Origin: Rhodospirillales bacterium
Lineage (GTDB): Bacteria > Pseudomonadota > Alphaproteobacteria > Bin95
Reading direction: 5' to 3'
DNA: 43,876 nucleotides
NCBI GenBank assembly: GCA_008081395.1
Contig: VMCJ01000029.1
Span: 1-43,876, forward strand
The notes beneath the pieces were generated by a model, which saw only the letters and a list, made by a program, of their open reading frames with translations, did not search any database and was not told the origin of the DNA. Positions 1 through 9,885 of this stretch are shown here, piece by piece. Within the stretch, counting starts at the first letter, position 1. Every line of letters begins with the position of its first letter. The translations under genes were made by a program, and so were the position numbers.

Positions 1-1137
1 ATTCAAGAAGGCGTAGCTTCCTTAGGTGGTTATGCTGAAGTTTTCCAAAGGAATGTTTTAGCGTCTGGCGTTGTACCGCAGATTTCCATGGTTATGGGAC
101 CTTGCGCAGGCGGTGCCGTTTACTCTCCTGCGATGACTGACTTCATCTTCATGGTAAAAGACACTTCTTATATGTTCGTGACAGGCCCAGATGTTGTAAA
201 AACTGTGACGAATGAAACCGTTACTCATGAAGAACTAGGTGGGGCCGTAACGCACTCTTCCAAATCAGGTGTTGCGGATCTAGCTTTCGAGAACGATATC
301 GAAGCACTACTCGAACTTAGACGATTTATTGACTTTTTGCCTTCTTCCAATCGTGAAAAGGCTCCATCTAGAGTAACTTCCGATCCTGCAGACCGGAAAG
401 AAATGTCACTCGACAGTCTCATTCCGCCAAATCCAAACAAACCCTATGACATAAAGGAATTGATTGAGAAGGTAGTAGACGAACGAGAATTTTTTGAGAT
501 CCAGCCTGACTTTGCTGGCAATATCGTAATTGGCCTAGCTCGTATGGAAGGGGAAACTGTTGGCATAGTGGCTAACCAACCAATGGTTCTAGCTGGTTGC
601 TTAGATATAGACAGTGCTCGTAAGGCAGGCAGATTTGTTCGGTTTTTAGATGCATTCAATATCCCAATTGTTACTTTTGTTGATGTTCCCGGCTTTCTTC
701 CAGGGACACGACAGGAATACGGCGGCATCATCAAGCATGGTGCAAAGCTTTTATTTGCTTACGCAGAAGCAACCGTTCCAAAGGTTACCGTAATAACAAG
801 AAAAGCCTATGGGGGCGCTTACGATGTAATGTCATCGAAGCATCTACGTGGTGACGTTAATTATGCATGGCCACAGGCAGAAATTGCCGTAATGGGAGCA
901 AAAGGGGCGGTCGAAATTATATTTCGCGAAGATATCGGTGATGAAGAGAAAATAGCAAAGCGAACCCAAGAATATTCAGATGCCTTTGCTAACCCGTTTG
1001 TTGCTGCCAGAAGAGGCTATATCGATGACGTGATCCGACCTCACAACACCAGGTCTCGAATATGTAAATCACTCAAGATGCTGCGAAACAAACAACTCCA
1101 AAACCCCTGGAAAAAGCACGATAACATCCCTCTATGA
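1..1137 (+). CDS. pccB: Propionyl-CoA carboxylase beta chain (carboxyltransferase subunit), 5'-truncated by the window edge
   Basis: Frame is open from base 1 ([52 protein letters not shown]...) into ORF 88..1137; carboxyltransferase motifs ([46 protein letters not shown]) and C-terminal [10 protein letters not shown] are typical of PccB. Confidence 0.95.
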   Translation: MQEGVASLGGYAEVFQRNVLASGVVPQISMVMGPCAGGAVYSPAMTDFIFMVKDTSYMFVTGPDVVKTVTNETVTHEELGGAVTHSSKSGVADLAFENDIEALLELRRFIDFLPSSNREKAPSRVTSDPADRKEMSLDSLIPPNPNKPYDIKELIEKVVDEREFFEIQPDFAGNIVIGLARMEGETVGIVANQPMVLAGCLDIDSARKAGRFVRFLDAFNIPIVTFVDVPGFLPGTRQEYGGIIKHGAKLLFAYAEATVPKVTVITRKAYGGAYDVMSSKHLRGDVNYAWPQAEIAVMGAKGAVEIIFREDIGDEEKIAKRTQEYSDAFANPFVAARRGYIDDVIRPHNTRSRICKSLKMLRNKQLQNPWKKHDNIPL

Positions 1138-1259
1138 GCTACCTAACACATCAGGACTTCAAAGTGTTTGTAACCAGAAATTGTGATCGCAAGAGCCAGT
1201 ACCTATAAACCGGCAGACATAATAGAGATATGGCACCCCATATTCTTGCAAGTATTTAC

Positions 1260-1293
1260 CTTAACGCTCCCAAGAGAGCATGGGAGCGTTAAG
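1260..1293. terminator. Inverted repeat between convergent pccB and ilvE; possible bidirectional terminator
   Basis: CTTAACGCTCCCA / TGGGAGCGTTAAG, 13-bp perfect stem, 8-nt loop AGAGAGCA; no strong U-tract. Confidence 0.5.
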
Positions 1294-1301
1294 CCAAAGG
1301 T

Positions 1302-2195
1302 TTAATCGTCCTTTGGAGGACTTCTCACCAAACTTTCGTAGTCAGCTAACAACGTTTCAGTAATTTGGGCTGGTATGAAACGATGCTGGTCTATTTCGCC
1401 AACAGGGGTTACTTCAGCTGCCGTTCCTGTCACAAAGCACTCAGTAAAATCAGCAAGCTCATGAGGCTCTATATGCCTTTCGATGACCTTAATACCCCGC
1501 TTTTCAGCCAATGAAATGACTGTCTGCCGAGTAATTCCATTCAAAAAACAGTCCGGTGTCGGAGTATGAATTTCTCCGTCTTTAATTAAGAAAATGTTAG
1601 CGCCAGTTCCTTCAGATACGAACCCTCGCCAATCTAAGAAAAGAGCGTCTTGATAACCTTCAGCCTCAACTGCATGCTTTGACATTGTGCAGATCATGTA
1701 GAGACCTGCAGCTTTGCTATCGACAGGGGCACACAAAGGATCTGGGCGGCGCCAAGGTCCAGTTTTCATGCGGATACCTTTGGCTCGCATTTCAGGAGAA
1801 AAGTATGAAGGCCACTCCCAAGCAGCAATTGCCACATGAATTTTACTTCCTTGTGCCGAAACACCCATCAGCTCAGCACCGCGCCAGGCAATTGGCCGCA
1901 CATACCCGTCAATTATGTTATTGGCGCGCAATACCTCATACTTAGCTGTTTCCAGCTCATCCACTGAATATGGAATTTTAAAATCCAAAATTCGAGCGGA
2001 GTTATGTAAGCGCTCTGAATGGGCACGACTCCGAAATATATTGCCTCCGTATGATCTCTCGCCCTCGAAAACTGAACTTGCATAATGCAAACCATGAGTT
2101 AGCACATGCAGCTTAGCATCCCGCCAAGGGATCATTTTGCCATCTAACCAAATGGCACCATCACGATCATCAAATGAGAGAATATCTTCGGCCAT
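1302..2195 (-). CDS. ilvE: Branched-chain amino acid aminotransferase (class IV aminotransferase)
   Basis: 297 aa; HGLHYASSVFEGERSY, DALFLDWRGFVSEGTGANIFLIKDG, FLNGITRQTVISLA motifs of BCAT/fold-type IV PLP enzymes. Confidence 0.9.
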   Translation of the reverse strand: MAEDILSFDDRDGAIWLDGKMIPWRDAKLHVLTHGLHYASSVFEGERSYGGNIFRSRAHSERLHNSARILDFKIPYSVDELETAKYEVLRANNIIDGYVRPIAWRGAELMGVSAQGSKIHVAIAAWEWPSYFSPEMRAKGIRMKTGPWRRPDPLCAPVDSKAAGLYMICTMSKHAVEAEGYQDALFLDWRGFVSEGTGANIFLIKDGEIHTPTPDCFLNGITRQTVISLAEKRGIKVIERHIEPHELADFTECFVTGTAAEVTPVGEIDQHRFIPAQITETLLADYESLVRSPPKDD

Positions 2196-2421
2196 CGAAA
2201 TTTTTACCTTAAAAAAAATAAATGGATTGTCGCGGATGACTTTAAGCCAAGCCGAGTTTCAGGTATAGCATAGAAACTTGGTGTTTTCTCGCACCTAAAA
2301 TAATTTTTAAACCAAGTGAAATTGCTATCTGCCTGGCGACCAAATCGCTCATAGAACTAGCTTAGTCAAGTGAGTCGCCTAAGTCGTTAGGTGTCGGTTC
2401 AGTTGAAAGGATATACTCAAA

Positions 2422-2901
2422 ATGAGTTGGACGCCTGAACGTATCAAAGAGTTGGAAAAGCTTTGGGCTGAAGGCTTGAGCACTGCAGAGATTGGACGCA
2501 GGCTCGGTGTGTCAAAGAACGCTGTTGTTGGAAAAGCTCACCGCCTCTCGCTACCTGGACGACAATCCCCAATTGACCGCAAGCGACGCACAACAGCCCG
2601 CCGGGTGACGCCTCGTGCTAAACCAGCTTCAAAGGCAAACAAAACAGAATCGTCAACTGCCCACAAACCAAGAGAGAGTGTAAAAACTCCACCCCCACCA
2701 CCCCCTCGTCGTAAAACATACAATCACAAGGGGCCCTCGTGTCAGTGGCCTTTCGGCGATCCCAAACTTCCAGGTTTCCATTTTTGTGGAGCACCATCAG
2801 AGCCAGGCAAACCATATTGCCCACAGCACTGTGCTATTGCCTATAATAGGGTGAGTGCGTCCCAAGCCGATGCAGAAGCCAATAAAGCAGCGGCTGGTTA
2901 A
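2422..2901 (+). CDS. gcrA: GcrA cell cycle regulator family protein
   Basis: MSWTPERIKELEKLWAEGLSTAEIGRRLGVSKNAVVGKAHRLSLPGRQSPI N-terminus, Pro-rich linker, C-terminal CQWPFGDP...FHFCG...YCPQH; typical GcrA. Confidence 0.93.
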   Translation: MSWTPERIKELEKLWAEGLSTAEIGRRLGVSKNAVVGKAHRLSLPGRQSPIDRKRRTTARRVTPRAKPASKANKTESSTAHKPRESVKTPPPPPPRRKTYNHKGPSCQWPFGDPKLPGFHFCGAPSEPGKPYCPQHCAIAYNRVSASQADAEANKAAAG

Positions 2902-2969
2902 TGAATTAACTAAATTTCGCTATAATATTGGCAGGTCTGAAATCACCTTTAAGAGTTGTTTGCACAAAC

Positions 2970-3422
2970 CTAAAGAGTTTTTAGATAAGCAATCAAAGCA
3001 GTTCGAGATTTCTTGAACCTCACTTGGATATTTTTATTTAAACCAGGAAAAGATCCCTGCGGATCTCTCAACAGCTTTTCCAGGGAAGTTTCATTCCAAG
3101 TTCCATCCATGCCATTTAAAGCTGTTGAATGCTTAGGCCATGATGTAGCACCAACTTCTCGACCAAATATTCCAGACAAGTGTGGGCCATAGACATTGTC
3201 ACGCCCAGCTGTCCTAGCATGGCAAGTACTGCATCGCTGACTAAAGACAAATTCTCCAACCACGAGCGGGTCACTCGTGTCTCTACGTGCTCCTTCTGTA
3301 ATCCCGTAGTCACGCGGTGAGGCGCTATCTGCTTGCGCTAATACATCTATAGTTTGCAAGGTGATGAAAGACCAAACAAACACTGCCAGCGCAATCAATA
3401 AACTTAGTCTTTGGCAAGACAT
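2970..3422 (-). CDS. Small class I cytochrome c (c2-like) with signal peptide
   Basis: N-terminal hydrophobic segment; CSTCH heme motif; GPHLSGIFGREVGA and C-terminal ALIAYLKTL as in cytochrome c2-like proteins. Confidence 0.8.
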   Translation of the reverse strand: MSCQRLSLLIALAVFVWSFITLQTIDVLAQADSASPRDYGITEGARRDTSDPLVVGEFVFSQRCSTCHARTAGRDNVYGPHLSGIFGREVGATSWPKHSTALNGMDGTWNETSLEKLLRDPQGSFPGLNKNIQVRFKKSRTALIAYLKTL

Positions 3423-3500
3423 GAGTTCCGCCCCCTTTGTTTAGTCTAAGTGGAACACCTTGATTAACAGTCAGAACTTAATGGTTTTATGGCTGTGGGC

Positions 3501-4730
3501 TCAATCAATTATTGCTTGATTTACCAAAGACCTAAGTTCACGACGAATTGGATATGACGAGGATGGCAGGAGTTGCGTAAGGAACACAACAACTAAACCT
3601 TCTTTGCGATCTACCCAAAAAGCCGTTGACGCAACTCCACCCCAAGCAAACTCTCCCTCAGAACATAAGGCCTTTGATTTAGCTGCATCTACTACAACCG
3701 AGCCTCCAAGACTAAAACCGATACCGTCATAGCTAGTTTCACTAAAAATCGGTTGTCCCATACTTGTGAGGTCAGCTCCTCCAGGCAAGTGATTCCGCAT
3801 CATGTATTCGGCTGTCTTCCTGCCCAAGATGGAGGACCCGTTCGATGCTCCAAGACATCTCAACATTTCTGCGAACTTAAAATAATCTGCAGCAGTTGAA
3901 ACGAGTCCACCACCACCCGACTCCAACGTTACAGGCTTGACCCAAGTTGACTGATCATTAGGCGGATCAACAGAAAGATAGGAGCTATCATCCTGTCGCT
4001 GGAAAAGCTCAGTTAAGCGATCAATTTTTGAATGCGGCAAATTGAAACTCGTGTCATCCATGCCAAGTGGTTCAAAGATGCGTTCCGATAAAACCTTACC
4101 AAGAGGTTTTCCCGCCACCACTTCGACAAGCCTGCCAAGTACATCAGTTGAGACCGAATATTCCCAACGAGTCCCAGGGCGCCAGCGCAGCGGCATTGAC
4201 GCACAAAGCTTTGTCATAGCCTCCAAAGAGCCTGAATTTCGGCTCCCAGAAAAATCTACGCCGGCTGCTTGATAGGCATCGCCAACAGGGCCAGATGACC
4301 TATTCCCATAAATCAAACCAGAGGTATGGGTCATCAAATGCCAAATTTTCATCTCATCGCCAATGGCTTCAGTTTTCATTTCCTCGCCCTCACCTTCCAA
4401 CCAAAGGCGAGCCTTGCCAAACTCAGGGAGAAAACGTGAAACCGGATCGTCAAGCTGAAACCTTCCCTCCTCGAAGAGATTCATTGCCGCAACAGAAACA
4501 ATTGGCTTCGTCATGGAATAAATTCGAAAAATATCGCTTTTGGCTATTGGCCGGCGATGTATCTCTTCTGCAACCCCCCTTCCTTCCCAGAAAACAATCT
4601 CGCCATGCCGGGCCACCAGCGTCATACAACCTGGAAGTTTTCCACTATCAACGTAGCCCTCCATCCAGGGCCCCAGTCGCGCCAAACGCTCGTCTGACAT
4701 ACCGACTGCACTAGGATTAGTAAGATCCAT
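3501..4730 (-). CDS. Serine hydrolase / beta-lactamase-like esterase (class C / family VIII type)
   Basis: SMTK (SxxK) motif, WEYSVSTDVLGRLVEVV, C-terminal AFWVDRKEGLVVVFLTQ; ORF track starts at a TTG (4739), first ATG at 4730 preferred. Confidence 0.82.
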   Translation of the reverse strand: MDLTNPSAVGMSDERLARLGPWMEGYVDSGKLPGCMTLVARHGEIVFWEGRGVAEEIHRRPIAKSDIFRIYSMTKPIVSVAAMNLFEEGRFQLDDPVSRFLPEFGKARLWLEGEGEEMKTEAIGDEMKIWHLMTHTSGLIYGNRSSGPVGDAYQAAGVDFSGSRNSGSLEAMTKLCASMPLRWRPGTRWEYSVSTDVLGRLVEVVAGKPLGKVLSERIFEPLGMDDTSFNLPHSKIDRLTELFQRQDDSSYLSVDPPNDQSTWVKPVTLESGGGGLVSTAADYFKFAEMLRCLGASNGSSILGRKTAEYMMRNHLPGGADLTSMGQPIFSETSYDGIGFSLGGSVVVDAAKSKALCSEGEFAWGGVASTAFWVDRKEGLVVVFLTQLLPSSSYPIRRELRSLVNQAIID

Positions 4731-4735
4731 TAATT

Positions 4736-5515
4736 TCAATTCCGATATGAGGGATCGATTTTATCAAGCTTTCGCATTAGAGCAGCAAACTCCAGATCAC
4801 CCTTAGGCTTATCCGTAGCTGAATGCTCAAGTTCTTCCCTACTTTTTGTAGCAACATTCCCAGAAAGGATACGCACCTTACCCGCCGCCTGCGCATCAAT
4901 CTGAACCTGGCACGCCCGCTCCAGCCTATAGAGGTTCAAAAACGCTTCCGGCACAGTTCGACCGACTGTCAGGAGGCCATGATTGCGAAGTATCATCGCC
5001 TTAGAGTCACCAAGCGCGTCAAGCAGACGGTCTCTTTCATCCAAATATAAACTGACTCCCTCGTAATCATGGTATGCGATATCACCAAAGAATTGGGTTG
5101 AAGTCATGGAGATAGGCATAAGGCCTTCTTCCAACGCCGCCACTGCCATACCTGCTCGAGTATGAGTATGCATCACCACCCTATTTCTATCAGTCTTTGC
5201 CATGTGGATAGCTGAATGGATAACAAAACCAGCATAGTTTACCCCATACTGGCTTTCTCCAACGGCATTGCCCTCAAGATCTATCTTTACGAGGTTTGAT
5301 GCAGTTACCTCGTCATAATTTAAACCGTATGGATTAATCAAAAAGTGATGATCAGGCCCTGGCACGCGCGCTGTTAGGTGCCCGTAAATCAATTCAGTCC
5401 AACCGAAGTGATCAACTAGGCGATAAGCCGCTGCAAGTTGAACTCGAAGTTCCCATTCAGCTTCGCTAGCATCAAGATCATAAGCAGAACGAAATTTAGC
5501 CATACCATCCATCAA
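4736..5515 (-). CDS. Class II aldolase/adducin family protein
   Basis: GWTELIYGHLTARVPG, VVMHTHTRAGMAV, ILRNHGLLTVGRTVPEAF zinc-site motifs. Confidence 0.88.
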   Translation of the reverse strand: MMDGMAKFRSAYDLDASEAEWELRVQLAAAYRLVDHFGWTELIYGHLTARVPGPDHHFLINPYGLNYDEVTASNLVKIDLEGNAVGESQYGVNYAGFVIHSAIHMAKTDRNRVVMHTHTRAGMAVAALEEGLMPISMTSTQFFGDIAYHDYEGVSLYLDERDRLLDALGDSKAMILRNHGLLTVGRTVPEAFLNLYRLERACQVQIDAQAAGKVRILSGNVATKSREELEHSATDKPKGDLEFAALMRKLDKIDPSYRN

Positions 5516-5643
5516 ACATCCCCTTTTGTTTTAATCTGCAAGCATCTCTCACTGAGATTTGGTGCTGAAAGGCTCTTCCCCTCGAATGCGGCAGGAGTCA
5601 TCATAACCCTTAAAGTAATTCGGATAGTCTAAGGAAAACCTCA

Positions 5644-5931
5644 ATGCCTGCCTACATAGTTGTGAGAGTAGATGTTACTGACCCTGAAAAATTTAAAAAA
5701 TATCAAGCCCTCACTCCAAATGCCATTGCTGCAAATGGAGGAAGATTCATAGCTCGAGGTGGAAAAACGGTAACTTTAGAGGGAGACGAGGAAACGCGTC
5801 GTATAGTTTTACTTGAGTTTGAAGATGTCGAGGCTGCTGAAGCTTTTTGGCATTCTCCAGAATACGCTGAGGCCAAAGCAGCGCGGGAAAATGCTGCTGA
5901 CTTCCAAGCCTTTATTGTTGAAGGAATATAA
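5644..5931 (+). CDS. DUF1330 domain protein
   Basis: 95 aa, MPAYIVVRVDVTDPEKFKKYQ...ANGGRFIARGG...RIVLLEFEDVEAAEAFWHSPEYAEAKAARENAA. Confidence 0.88.
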   Translation: MPAYIVVRVDVTDPEKFKKYQALTPNAIAANGGRFIARGGKTVTLEGDEETRRIVLLEFEDVEAAEAFWHSPEYAEAKAARENAADFQAFIVEGI

Positions 5932-5936
5932 AAAGC

Positions 5937-7028
5937 ATGGGCGACCTTACTATCAAAGATCTCCGCATTACCTTACTTACAGTTCCTTATGTTGAGCAGC
6001 CCGCATTCCAAGCCGGCTACAATAAACCAAGAGACATACTTGTTTGCGAAATTGAAACTGCTGCAGGTCATGTAGGCCTCGGTTATCAGCTGTATCTGCG
6101 AGAAGGAATGCGGACGACCCGGTCAGCGATAAAAGAAATGCATGAGCGACAAGTTATTGGTCGCGATGCGACTGAAGTAGAGGGAATTTGGAGAGATCTC
6201 TACAAATCATCATTGGCTGATGGCCGTGGCGGTGCTCCTGTCCTAGCATTATCTGCGATCGACGTTGCGCTTTGGGATATTGTCGGCCAAGCGGCAGGTC
6301 TACCTCTTCACAGACTCTGGGGACATGTTCAGCCTAAGATCAAGGCATATGGTTCCGGTGTATGGCGAGGAATGACAAGAGAGGGAATGATTGAAAAAGC
6401 GCTTCGATTTAAGAGCGAAGGATTTTCCGCGATAAAAATGCAAATTGGGCATAATTGGGGTGATAGAGAGGATGTAGAGAATGTACGCCAAGTCAGATCA
6501 GCCATAGGTGATGACATTGACATTATGGTTGATGCAAACATGGCTTATACGGCAGACCATGCAATTCTTATGGGTAAAAAAATACAAGAATACGGCGTGT
6601 ACTGGCTAGAAGAACCTGTGGTTCCAGACGATTTTGAAGGATATTTTCGTATAGCAAATGCTCTTGATACTCGTGTTGTGGGAGGCGAAAGCCATTTTAC
6701 CCGCTTTGATCTCAAGCCATTTTTCCAGAACCCGGTTTGTCCAATCCTACAGCCCGATGTTATCAGAGGAGGCCTAACTGAACTACGCAAGATCGCCACT
6801 ATAGCTGACACTTTTGGGTTAAAGATTGCTCCGCATCTATATCCGGAACTGATGATTCATCTTATGGCATCAATTCCAAACCCAGAAATAATCGAGGACA
6901 TGGGCTTATTGTCGGATATTTGGGTGGATTGGGCGAAGCCTGTAAATGGTATAATCACCGCCCCAGAAGCCCCAGGCCATGGTCTAAAAATAAAACCAGA
7001 AATTATGCGTGATTTTCAGGTGGAGTAA
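5937..7028 (+). CDS. Mandelate racemase/muconate lactonizing enzyme (enolase superfamily) protein
   Basis: 363 aa; metal ligand motifs DANMAY, LEEPVVPDD, GGESHFT; QPDVIRGG and PHLYPELMIHLMAS consistent with an Asp-His dyad. Confidence 0.87.
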   Translation: MGDLTIKDLRITLLTVPYVEQPAFQAGYNKPRDILVCEIETAAGHVGLGYQLYLREGMRTTRSAIKEMHERQVIGRDATEVEGIWRDLYKSSLADGRGGAPVLALSAIDVALWDIVGQAAGLPLHRLWGHVQPKIKAYGSGVWRGMTREGMIEKALRFKSEGFSAIKMQIGHNWGDREDVENVRQVRSAIGDDIDIMVDANMAYTADHAILMGKKIQEYGVYWLEEPVVPDDFEGYFRIANALDTRVVGGESHFTRFDLKPFFQNPVCPILQPDVIRGGLTELRKIATIADTFGLKIAPHLYPELMIHLMASIPNPEIIEDMGLLSDIWVDWAKPVNGIITAPEAPGHGLKIKPEIMRDFQVE

Positions 7029-7060
7029 TCGTCTATCCATCATAAAAAATGGATGTCTGT

Positions 7061-7106
7061 GTGTCTGCTGTTCTTTAATTTTGAGGCAAAAATAAACAGC
7101 AGACAC
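7061..7106. terminator. Perfect 12-bp inverted repeat between convergent genes; possible terminator or other structured RNA element
   Basis: GTGTCTGCTGTT (7061-7072) / AACAGCAGACAC (7095-7106), 22-nt loop; adjacent smaller ATCCAT/ATGGAT repeat at 7035-7054. Confidence 0.45.
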
Positions 7107-7124
7107 CTCTGTTATAACAACACA

Positions 7125-7997
7125 CTAGAAATCTGTTTCCATCGCGGCTTCTTTGTCCATCGCCCATTCCTGGAGAGAAGCGTCATAAACTGCCGCAGCA
7201 GGGCGCCCTATTAGAGCTTGAGCAAAGGCGACTTGCGACGCCGCAATACCTCCCCCACAGTAAATCACCAGGCGCTTCTCCTCTGTAGCTCCAACAGAAT
7301 CAAACGCCATCGCGATCTCACCTGCCGGGCGAAATGCAAAGGTATGTCGATCCAGTAAAGCCGCCGCGGGAACATTTACACTACTAGCAATTCGTCCGGG
7401 GCGTCCGTAATGCGCTCCACCTTCTCCGGAATGTTGCTCAGGGGATAGAGCATTTACGATAATGCTTTCACTATCCGATCGAGCGTCTTCCACAGTGTTT
7501 TGATCAACAAAAATGCCTTCGCGGAATTTCGGCGTAAACGTTGCTTCAGGATATCTTGAAGGTTGATTTGAGGTAGGCCGCCCCTCTGAAGACCACTTGT
7601 GCCAGCCACCATCTAGCACAGCCACATTATCAAACCCAAAGGCCTTGAACATCAGCCAAAGCCTAGGAGCCCAAGACATTGACCCTCCAGAATAAACAAC
7701 AACTACATTTTCATCGCCAACACCAAGTTTTCCGATATTAGTAGCAAATCGTTCGGCCGATGGAAGAGTGAAGCGAAGTGCACTTTCTGCGTCTGAAAGG
7801 TCTTCTATCAGATCGGCAAACATAGCACCTGGAATATGACCAGCCCCATAGTCACCTCTTCCTGACTCCATTCGCATTCGATTGTCAGAGGTAGGATGCA
7901 AATAAACAGTTGCATCTAAAATACGAAGCGCTGGGTGTTCCAAGTGCGTTTCTAACCATTCCGTAGAAACCAGCTGACCAGGAAGTTTTAAAACCAT
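7125..7997 (-). CDS. Two-domain rhodanese / 3-mercaptopyruvate-type sulfurtransferase
   Basis: LVSTEWLETHLEHPALRILDATVYLHP, SYDAGHIPGA-like GDYGAGHIPGAMFADL, catalytic-loop YCGGGIAAS, VYDASLQEWAMD. Confidence 0.87.
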   Translation of the reverse strand: MVLKLPGQLVSTEWLETHLEHPALRILDATVYLHPTSDNRMRMESGRGDYGAGHIPGAMFADLIEDLSDAESALRFTLPSAERFATNIGKLGVGDENVVVVYSGGSMSWAPRLWLMFKAFGFDNVAVLDGGWHKWSSEGRPTSNQPSRYPEATFTPKFREGIFVDQNTVEDARSDSESIIVNALSPEQHSGEGGAHYGRPGRIASSVNVPAAALLDRHTFAFRPAGEIAMAFDSVGATEEKRLVIYCGGGIAASQVAFAQALIGRPAAAVYDASLQEWAMDKEAAMETDF

Positions 7998-8203
7998 TGA
8001 AGTTTGCTTTCATGTAAAGAGATACCGAGAGTAGGGTATCTAATTTTTCTAAATCAAAAAACACGCACTTTTCATAAACATAAAAATTCAGCAACAGCAC
8101 TAAGCCCTACCGGAAATGAAAACGTTAGAAATCCAACAATAGATCCATCGCTTAGATGAGCTGAAATGTTATAATCAAATGTTCAAGTTGGAGAGCCTTG
8201 ATA

Positions 8204-9097
8204 ATGAATTCATCAACAGCATCTGATGCCCCCTTAAAAGGGATTGCGTGCATGGTCGTCGGCACAGTGCTGTTAACTAGCAATGACGCAATAACGAAAT
8301 GGCTTTTGAATTCACTTCACCCAGGTGACGTGATGGCTTGGAGAGGATTGCTTTCACTTCCCTTTGTATTACTCATACTGCAACTCGAGGGAGGGTCTTT
8401 ATCATCGCTTCGAAGCAAAGCCCCTAAACGCAATTTTCTTCGAGCTGTTCTAGCGCTAGTAACCAGCGCTTTTGTGATTTTATCTTTTCAGGCTCTTCCA
8501 TTAGCTGATGCACTTGCTGTCATCTTCGTGTCTCCCGTAATGACCACTGCTCTCTCGGCGTTAGTTCTGAAAGAGAATGTTGGCTGGCGACGCTGGCTCG
8601 CAACTTTGGCGGGTTTCATCGGAGCTATGATAATTGTTGGTCCAAGCTTTGAAGAAGTGGGCTGGGCCGTTCTTGCTCCTTTAGCAGCAGCTTTTTTTGC
8701 CGCTCTCCGTGATATTTCAACTCGATCTCTAAGCCGTATAGATAACGGGCCCTCCATCCTATTTTGGAGTATGTTTGTTGGCATGGTGGGGGGATTCATG
8801 AGCCTCCCCATAATGGGTGCAAGTTCAGTATCCAGTGAGGGTTGGCTTTTGTTCGTGGGCGCGTCTGCCATGTTAGCAGCATCCAACCGGTTGATCATTG
8901 CTGCCTTCAAATTTGCATCAGGCGCCATAGTAGCTCCTTTAAAATACCTAGCATTGATTTGGGCTGCTGCACTTGGCTACCTAATTTGGGGTGACATACC
9001 AAGCATGCAAACAGCATTAGGGGCAGTAATCGTCGCATTAGCTGGTCTATATATTTGGCGAAGAGAAGTCATACTCGAGAGGGAACGTCAAAAATGA
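8204..9097 (+). CDS. DMT superfamily transporter, EamA family
   Basis: About 10 hydrophobic segments, tandem EamA-like halves (FQALPLADALAVIFVSPVMTTALSALVLKE; WAAALGYLIWGDIPSMQTALGAVIVALAGLYI); ORF track starts at TTG 8198, ATG at 8204 preferred. Confidence 0.87.
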   Translation: MNSSTASDAPLKGIACMVVGTVLLTSNDAITKWLLNSLHPGDVMAWRGLLSLPFVLLILQLEGGSLSSLRSKAPKRNFLRAVLALVTSAFVILSFQALPLADALAVIFVSPVMTTALSALVLKENVGWRRWLATLAGFIGAMIIVGPSFEEVGWAVLAPLAAAFFAALRDISTRSLSRIDNGPSILFWSMFVGMVGGFMSLPIMGASSVSSEGWLLFVGASAMLAASNRLIIAAFKFASGAIVAPLKYLALIWAAALGYLIWGDIPSMQTALGAVIVALAGLYIWRREVILERERQK

Positions 9098-9885
9098 ATA
9101 GAGTCTCTCATTTCAAGACACCAACGGGTCAAATCGCCCTTCGAGAAGCAGGTGAAGGACCAGCTTTGATATTTCTTCATGGCCTTGGTGGATCGTCAAA
9201 ATCTTGGTTTCGGCAACTAGACGAACTGTCTAATCGCTTTCATGTAATTGCTTGGGATTGCCCAGGCTACGGGGAAAGTGATCCATTTCCAGGTGGCAAA
9301 CCAAAAACGTCTGATTTTGCAAAAGCACTTTTGGCTGCTCTAGACGAATTGAAAATTGGTGAATTCAATCTCGTTGGTCATTCTATGGGAGGAGCAGTCG
9401 CACCATGGGTAGCACGGTTAGCACCATTACGGGTCCGACGCTTAGTGCTATCTGCAACAAAGGTCTCTTTCGCTTCTGACGAACCATCCGGTTATGAGAT
9501 GCGCCTCGCCGAACGCAGAAACATGGATGACCATACTTTTGGAAACGCGCGCGCAAAAAGTATGGTTGGTGAAGATAGTCCTGTGTTTAACGAAGTTGCT
9601 TCTATTGCAGGCGAAATTCGTATCGCAGGATACGAAGCTGCAGTGCATTTGCTCAAAAACTCAAACAATGCCGCAATATTAGCAACTATTGAACAGCCTA
9701 CTCTAATCCTTGCAGGAGAAAACGATAAAATTGCTCCAGCGGCGTCAACAAAAGCTGTGGCGGAAGCAGTGCCAGGCTCTCGCCTCGTTACAATCAAAAA
9801 TGCAGGCCATGCAGCCTACATAGAGCAAGCAAGTATTTTTTCGGGAGAGGTGGCAAGTTTTATGGAGGTTTCGAGCAAGGATTAG
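9094..9885 (+). CDS. Alpha/beta hydrolase
   Basis: LIFLHGLGGSSKSW, NLVGHSMGG nucleophile elbow, LAGENDKIAP, KNAGHAAYIEQ; ATGA overlap with the preceding gene supports the internal ATG at 9094. Confidence 0.88.
   Translation: MNRVSHFKTPTGQIALREAGEGPALIFLHGLGGSSKSWFRQLDELSNRFHVIAWDCPGYGESDPFPGGKPKTSDFAKALLAALDELKIGEFNLVGHSMGGAVAPWVARLAPLRVRRLVLSATKVSFASDEPSGYEMRLAERRNMDDHTFGNARAKSMVGEDSPVFNEVASIAGEIRIAGYEAAVHLLKNSNNAAILATIEQPTLILAGENDKIAPAASTKAVAEAVPGSRLVTIKNAGHAAYIEQASIFSGEVASFMEVSSKD

Noticed and set aside
4295-4714. 139-aa plus-strand ORF
   Set aside because: Antisense to the serine hydrolase; composition not protein-like.
7125-7997. Sulfurtransferase with CGGGIA loop instead of CGSGVT or CRKGVT
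   Set aside because: Catalytic Cys is present and loop variation is common in this family; not notable alone.
8488-8928. 146-aa minus-strand ORF
   Set aside because: Antisense shadow of the EamA transporter.
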